This document shows positions 6,373 to 10,074 of a stretch of DNA of 10,074 nucleotides, one piece after another. Position numbers and translations under genes: made by a program. The notes beneath the pieces were generated by a model, which saw only the letters and a list, made by a program, of their open reading frames with translations, made no database searches and had not been told where the DNA came from. How positions within the stretch are numbered: position 1 is the first letter of the stretch; each line of letters begins with the position of its first letter. This DNA comes from Candidatus Stahliibacteriota bacterium (GTDB lineage Bacteria > Hydrothermota > Tepidihabitantia > SM23-42), in the NCBI GenBank assembly GCA_030613445.1, contig JAUWLY010000078.1, positions 1 to 10,074 of the forward strand, given 5' to 3'.

Positions 6373-7869
6373 ATGTTTAAAAAAATATTAGTCGCTAATC
6401 GTGGTGAAATTGCAGTGCGGGTTTTGCGCGCTTGTCGTGAAATGGGTATTACTTCGGCAACTGTTTATTCAGATGTAGACCAAAGCGCACTCCACACGCG
6501 TTATGCCGATGAAGTATATCATATTGGTCAAGCGCCGGCTACTGAAAGTTATTTAAGGATTGATAAAATAATTGAGGTTGCCAAACGTGCAAAGGTGGAG
6601 GCAATTCATCCAGGCTATGGATTTCTTGCTGAGAACACAGATTTTGCTGAAGCCTGTGAAGCATCAGGTATTGTATTCATTGGCCCAACGTCAAAAGCAA
6701 TAAGTCTATTGGGTGATAAGATCATTTCAAAGAAGACGATGAGCGACGTGGGGATACCAGTTATTCCAGGTAGTGGCGGTGCCGTGGCTGATGAATCAGA
6801 AGCGCAGACCATGGCTAAACAGATAGGTTTTCCTGTACTTATAAAAGCAGCGGGTGGTGGTGGCGGAAAGGGGATGCGTGTTGTAAGGGAGATGAAGGAG
6901 TTGACCAGCGCCTTGAAACAGGCTATTAGCGAAGCGCAGTCTGCATTTGGTAACCCAACCGTATTTATTGAGAAGTTCCTTGAAGCACCCCGTCACATTG
7001 AATTTCAGATCCTTGCAGATAATCACGGCAATGTCATACATCTTTTTGAGAGAGAATGCTCAGTCCAGCGACGACACCAGAAATTGATCGAGGAATCGCC
7101 GTCTGCGATCATGACCCCGGATTTGCGTGCCAAGATGGGGCAGGCAGCAGTTCAGGCGGTAAAGATAGCAAAATACACGAACGCCGGTACGGTTGAGTTC
7201 ATGGTTGACAAGAAGAGGAACTTCTATTTTCTTGAAATGAATACCCGGTTACAGGTGGAACACCCAGTTACTGAGTTAATTACTGGTATTGATATTGTTA
7301 AGGAGCAGTTCAAGATTGCGGCTGGGCAACGACTGTCAATGAAACAAGAAGAAATAAAGATGAACGGTGCAGCCATTGAATGTCGTATTTCTGCTGAAGA
7401 TCCGCAAAACAATTTTGCGCCGTCGACTGGTAGGATTGTAGAGATCGTCGAACCTGGCGGTCCGGGTATTAGAATTGACAGCGGTGTTTATCAAGGTTTT
7501 GAAGTACCGATATACTATGATCCTTTGATCGCGAAGCTTCTTGTTTGGGCATCATCAAGGGATCAAGCTATCAAAAGAGTGAAGCGAGCCCTTAAAGAGT
7601 ACTCGATAAGAGGGATTAAGACCTCAATACCTTTCCATATTTTGGTAATGAATACCCCTGAATTCGTGAAGGGTGAATACGACACTACATTTATTGACAA
7701 AGTTCTTGGAAAAGTTGAATATAAAAAACACTACTATGAAATTGCTGCAATCTCATCAGCTATTGGGCAGATTTTAAAGGAAAAACGAGCAGCAGTTTCA
7801 GCGGTAAAAAAGGAACCTGGTATCAATCCCTGGAAACTATCGAGCCGCCTCAAAATGATGAGGAAGTGA
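6373..7869 (+). CDS. accC: Biotin carboxylase subunit of acyl-CoA carboxylase
   Basis: A 498-residue biotin carboxylase, which uses ATP and bicarbonate to carboxylate the biotin on its carrier protein. It has the N-terminal fold ILVANRGEIAVR (5-16) and HPGYGFLAEN (79-88). Lys116 and Lys158 are ATP contacts in an ATP-grasp domain with the glycine-rich loop GGGGGKGM (161-168). The catalytic region has RECSVQRRHQK at about 227-237 and EMNTRLQVEHP (288-298), where Glu288 and Arg292 match the E. coli numbering. After about residue 445 comes a C-terminal extension with a basic end (PWKLSSRLKMMRK). No biotinyl domain is fused; the carrier is the separate gene at 8067. Its start and ribosome-binding site lie in the repeat hairpin just upstream. 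It may serve this carboxylase only, or fatty acid synthesis as well. Confidence 0.95.
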   Translation: MFKKILVANRGEIAVRVLRACREMGITSATVYSDVDQSALHTRYADEVYHIGQAPATESYLRIDKIIEVAKRAKVEAIHPGYGFLAENTDFAEACEASGIVFIGPTSKAISLLGDKIISKKTMSDVGIPVIPGSGGAVADESEAQTMAKQIGFPVLIKAAGGGGGKGMRVVREMKELTSALKQAISEAQSAFGNPTVFIEKFLEAPRHIEFQILADNHGNVIHLFERECSVQRRHQKLIEESPSAIMTPDLRAKMGQAAVQAVKIAKYTNAGTVEFMVDKKRNFYFLEMNTRLQVEHPVTELITGIDIVKEQFKIAAGQRLSMKQEEIKMNGAAIECRISAEDPQNNFAPSTGRIVEIVEPGGPGIRIDSGVYQGFEVPIYYDPLIAKLLVWASSRDQAIKRVKRALKEYSIRGIKTSIPFHILVMNTPEFVKGEYDTTFIDKVLGKVEYKKHYYEIAAISSAIGQILKEKRAAVSAVKKEPGINPWKLSSRLKMMRK

Positions 7870-7875
7870 GGGGAA

Positions 7876-8062
7876 ATGCCAAATAACAAATTACAAATGA
7901 TAAATAAATTCTCCCGCTATGCGGGATCCACGATTTACCTATACTATATAATCAACAATGATAAATCGGGACAAGTTCCAAATACGTTTTATCTCAGCTC
8001 GTGGCTTTTGACTTTTGATTCTTGCCTCTTGGATTTTGGTGCTTGGGATTTGAGATTTTAGG
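7876..8062 (+). repeat. Repeat-derived spacer between accC and the biotin carrier gene
   Basis: Nearly the whole 197-bp gap is repeat-like. The left end has CAAAT/CAAATTACAAAT units (7879-7900). A perfect 6-bp hairpin with a 3-base loop, TCCCGC-TAT-GCGGGA, lies at 7912-7926. The right end (about 8000-8060) is T-rich, with TTTTGATTCTTGCC and GGGATTTGAGATTTTA, resembling the CCAAAT repeats in reverse orientation. Open frames here translate into low-complexity peptides and are not genes. Confidence 0.5.
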
Positions 8063-8066
8063 CATT

Positions 8067-8558
8067 ATGGCTTATATAGCTAAAATAGATAATAAAGAAT
8101 TTAAGGTAGATCTAAAACAAGAAGGCAAGGGTTTCAAGGTCTACTTAGATGGTAAACCCTGGGTAGTTACCGTAGCCAGTGATAAAGGTTCACGCTTGAC
8201 CTTGATAATTGATGACAAGCCGTTTGATGTTATTTTGGAGGCTGACGACCATATTTTCGTGGGAGGTGAATCATACAACGTGGAGATATTTGATGAACAA
8301 GTAGGAAGACTCATGAAGGCAAGCGCGGGCAGATCAGAAAAGCGGGAATTGGCAGTGGAAGCAGCGATGCCAGGTTTGATTATCGAGGTGACTGTCAAAG
8401 AAGGTGACAAAGTTACCGGGGGGCAAGATTTGCTCATAATCGAAGCTATGAAAATGCAAAACCAGATACAAACGCCAAGAGATGGCGTTGTCAAAACGAT
8501 ACAAGTGAAAAAAGGCCAGACCGTAAACAGTGGAGATATACTGATCATAATAGAATGA
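8067..8558 (+). CDS. Biotin carboxyl carrier protein of acyl-CoA carboxylase
   Basis: A 163-residue protein. Residues 1-77 or so form a beta-rich N-terminal part (KIDNKEFKVDL, VYLDGKPW, GGESYNVEIFDE) like the region before the biotinyl domain in PCC alpha chains. A short charged linker (about 82-95) follows. The C-terminal biotinyl domain (about 96-163) has the AMPG entry and the EAMKM motif (126-130). Lys129 would carry biotin, about 34 residues from the C-terminus as usual. It shuttles carboxybiotin between the accC and pccB products. The ATG at 8067 is chosen over the TTG at 8022 because the extra residues come from the T-rich repeat. Only a weak AGG (8060-8062) precedes it. Confidence 0.92.
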   Translation: MAYIAKIDNKEFKVDLKQEGKGFKVYLDGKPWVVTVASDKGSRLTLIIDDKPFDVILEADDHIFVGGESYNVEIFDEQVGRLMKASAGRSEKRELAVEAAMPGLIIEVTVKEGDKVTGGQDLLIIEAMKMQNQIQTPRDGVVKTIQVKKGQTVNSGDILIIIE

Positions 8559-8651
8559 AAATGGAGGATCGCTTCGCTCGCAGGACCGTCCCACCCATCG
8601 ATGATGGCCGAGGACTCGCAGGAGACGCAGGATTGTTCGCTAACGGCGGAC

Positions 8652-8681
8652 TTGCAAAAAATTACCTATTACAAGTACTAT
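8652..8681 (+). promoter_or_regulatory. Weak candidate sigma-70-type promoter before the second mutase
   Basis: TTGCAA (8652-8657) and TACTAT (8676-8681), 18 bases apart, each match four of six consensus positions. This could let the second mutase be transcribed apart from the upstream genes. Chance occurrence in AT-rich DNA is quite possible. Confidence 0.2.
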
Positions 8682-8749
8682 TAAACATAACTCGCTATTT
8701 ATCACTGTGTCCGTTCCTTTGGTCTGATTTGACAGTACGAGCCGGAGGC

Positions 8750-8830
8750 GATACTGCGAGTTCTGTTAGCAACGATACTGCGAATTCCGACTTCAGTAGG
8801 AATGATACTGCGAGTGTAACGATACTGCGA
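8750..8830 (+). repeat. Four direct GATACTGCGA repeats
   Basis: Exact 10-mers lie at 8750-8759, 8774-8783, 8804-8813 and 8821-8830, at irregular distances (24, 30 and 17 bp). The last copy ends five bases before the ATG of the second mutase gene. The rest of the 277-bp gap (8559-8749) has GCAGGA-containing stretches (8580, 8620 and 8628 areas) but no recognisable gene or RNA. Confidence 0.75.
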
Positions 8831-8835
8831 TAAAT

Positions 8836-10074
8836 ATGCTTTTCACTCCTGACAATATAAAAAATCTGCACTACAAAGACGATCTGAGTGATCCTGGAGA
8901 GTTTCCGTTTACACGCGGCGTATATCCAAGTATGTATGCGGGTCGGCTTTGGACTATGCGGCAGTACGCGGGTTATGCGACCGCTGAAGAATCGAATCAT
9001 CGCTACCGTTATTTACTGAAACAGGGGCAGACAGGTCTTTCTGTTGCATTTGATTTACCAACCCAGATGGGTTATGACTCAGATCATAGACTTGCCGCTG
9101 GTGAGGTGGGCAAGACCGGTGTTGCCATTGATACTCTCGAGGATATGGCGATACTGTTTAAGGAGATACCGCTTGATAGGGTGAGTACGTCGATGACGAT
9201 CAATGCTACCGCGGCAATTCTTTTGGCAATGTATATCGCAGTTGCCGAAAAGCAGGGCGTGCCAATAGAGAGATTATCTGGTACTGTTCAGAATGATATC
9301 CTTAAGGAGTATATTGCGCGCGGTACATACATATATCCACCTGCAGCATCGATAAAGATTACAGTCGATATCATGAAATATTGCAGTAAGTCCCTGCCCA
9401 AGTGGAATACGATTTCAGTATCTGGTTATCACATAAGAGAAGCTGGTGCGACAGCAGTACAAGAGCTTGCTTTCACACTCGCAAATGGAATGACTTATGT
9501 GCAGTATGCAATTGAACGGGGTGGACTTGATGTGGATTTATTTGCGCCCCGTATTTCATTTTTCTTTAATGCACACAATAATTTCTTTGAAGAAATTGCC
9601 AAGTTTAGAGCTGCCAGGAGGATCTGGGCGCGTGCTATGAAAGAGCGATTCAACGCAAAGAACCCGAAGTCGTGGATGCTTCGTTTCCACACTCAGACTG
9701 CCGGTTCAACATTGACTGCCCAGGAACCTGATAATAATGCGATACGTGTTGCATTACAGGCACTCGCTGCAGTTCTGGGCGGGACCCAGAGTCTCCATAC
9801 AAATTCGCGCGATGAAGCCTTGACACTGCCCACCGAAGAATCAGTGAAATTGGCATTACGTACTCAACAGATGATCGCTTATGAAAGTAATATCCCTGAA
9901 GTTATCGATCCGCTGGCTGGGTCCTACTATGTTGAATCGTTGACTAACAGATTAGAGGAGCACGTGAACGACTATCTGGATAAGATTGACTCAATGGGTG
10001 GTGCTCTGGCAGCTATTGAAAACGGATATTTTCAGGAAGAAATCCACCGCAGTGCGTATGAGTATCAAAAAGCC
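8836..10074 (+). CDS. mcmA1: Methylmalonyl-CoA mutase catalytic subunit, second paralog (3' partial)
   Basis: 413 codons are visible and the frame is open to the window edge. Motifs run RGVYPSMYAGRLWTMRQY (27-44), GQTGLSVAFDLPTQMGYDSD (64-83), STSMTINATA (117-126), GTVQND (149-154), VSGYHIREAG (195-204, with His199 equivalent to His244), then RFHTQTAGSTLTAQ and GGTQSLHTNS. Tyr44 and Arg162 match Tyr89 and Arg207 of the Propionibacterium enzyme, the carboxylate-binding pair, so methylmalonyl-CoA/succinyl-CoA is the expected substrate. The protein starts at LFTP, 29 residues shorter than the first mutase, and so lacks the conserved TVSG segment. The frame is closed upstream by stops at 8797 and 8803, there is no earlier start, and no Shine-Dalgarno is visible. 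Its own B12 subunit, if any, would lie downstream of the window. Confidence 0.92.
   Translation, partial: MLFTPDNIKNLHYKDDLSDPGEFPFTRGVYPSMYAGRLWTMRQYAGYATAEESNHRYRYLLKQGQTGLSVAFDLPTQMGYDSDHRLAAGEVGKTGVAIDTLEDMAILFKEIPLDRVSTSMTINATAAILLAMYIAVAEKQGVPIERLSGTVQNDILKEYIARGTYIYPPAASIKITVDIMKYCSKSLPKWNTISVSGYHIREAGATAVQELAFTLANGMTYVQYAIERGGLDVDLFAPRISFFFNAHNNFFEEIAKFRAARRIWARAMKERFNAKNPKSWMLRFHTQTAGSTLTAQEPDNNAIRVALQALAAVLGGTQSLHTNSRDEALTLPTEESVKLALRTQQMIAYESNIPEVIDPLAGSYYVESLTNRLEEHVNDYLDKIDSMGGALAAIENGYFQEEIHRSAYEYQKA

Noticed and set aside
7876..8061. 61-codon open frame between accC and the biotin carrier gene
   Set aside because: It translates the CAAAT and T-rich repeats and a hairpin; the composition is low-complexity with no family resemblance.
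8555..8833. 92-codon open frame overlapping the biotin carrier stop by ATGA
   Set aside because: The overlap looks like translational coupling, but the peptide is built from the GCAGGA and GATACTGCGA repeats (NDTA-type units), has no recognisable domain, and runs up to the next gene. A real small protein cannot be fully excluded.

Overview
This window looks like a bacterial acyl-CoA carboxylase and B12-mutase gene cluster, with every recognisable gene on the plus strand. The DNA is moderately AT-rich. The gaps between genes hold short repeats: CCAAATTCC-type and GAAGTTACGAAGTT-type runs, an ATCCG/CTGCATC hairpin repeat, and a small element with terminal inverted repeats. From general knowledge, such gaps are common in uncultivated candidate-phylum bacteria (WOR-3/Stahlbacteria-like or similar). 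That placement is a low-confidence inference, and nothing in the window fixes the taxon.

Layout: (1) positions 3-125 are the last 40 codons of a membrane protein resembling the mechanosensitive-channel TM-helix family. (2) 243-1184 is meaB, the GTPase chaperone of B12-dependent mutases. (3) 1193-2824 is a mutase catalytic subunit. (4) 2956-3408 is a stand-alone B12-binding subunit. (5) 3541-4398 is a metallo-beta-lactamase-fold hydrolase of unknown substrate. (6) 4549-6096 is the carboxyltransferase (PccB-type), 6373-7869 the biotin carboxylase and 8067-8558 the biotin carrier of an acyl-CoA carboxylase split over three polypeptides. (7) From 8836 to the window edge lies a second mutase catalytic subunit, cut off at its 3' end.

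The usual reading is propionyl-CoA to methylmalonyl-CoA (carboxylase) to succinyl-CoA (mutase, kept active by MeaB). However, the two mutase paralogs are not equivalent. The residues that set substrate choice are Phe73/Gln191 in the first and Tyr44/Arg162 in the second. By the rule known from Propionibacterium and Streptomyces enzymes (Tyr89/Arg207 in methylmalonyl-CoA mutase, Phe80/Gln198 in isobutyryl-CoA mutase), the first gene should be an isobutyryl/butyryl-CoA-type mutase and only the second a methylmalonyl-CoA mutase. No methylmalonyl-CoA epimerase is present in the window.

The most interesting non-coding signal is a pair of related repeats directly upstream of the B12-binding subunit and the biotin carboxylase. 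Each ends in a 7-bp hairpin with loop GGA. One stem pair differs by a compensatory change, and the GGAG ribosome-binding motif lies in the loop and 3' arm. Other points are a 100-bp element with perfect 12-bp inverted ends inserted between CCAAATTCC repeats, a 44/45-identical tract shared by the two mutase genes, and a shortened N-terminus on the second mutase next to four GATACTGCGA repeats.
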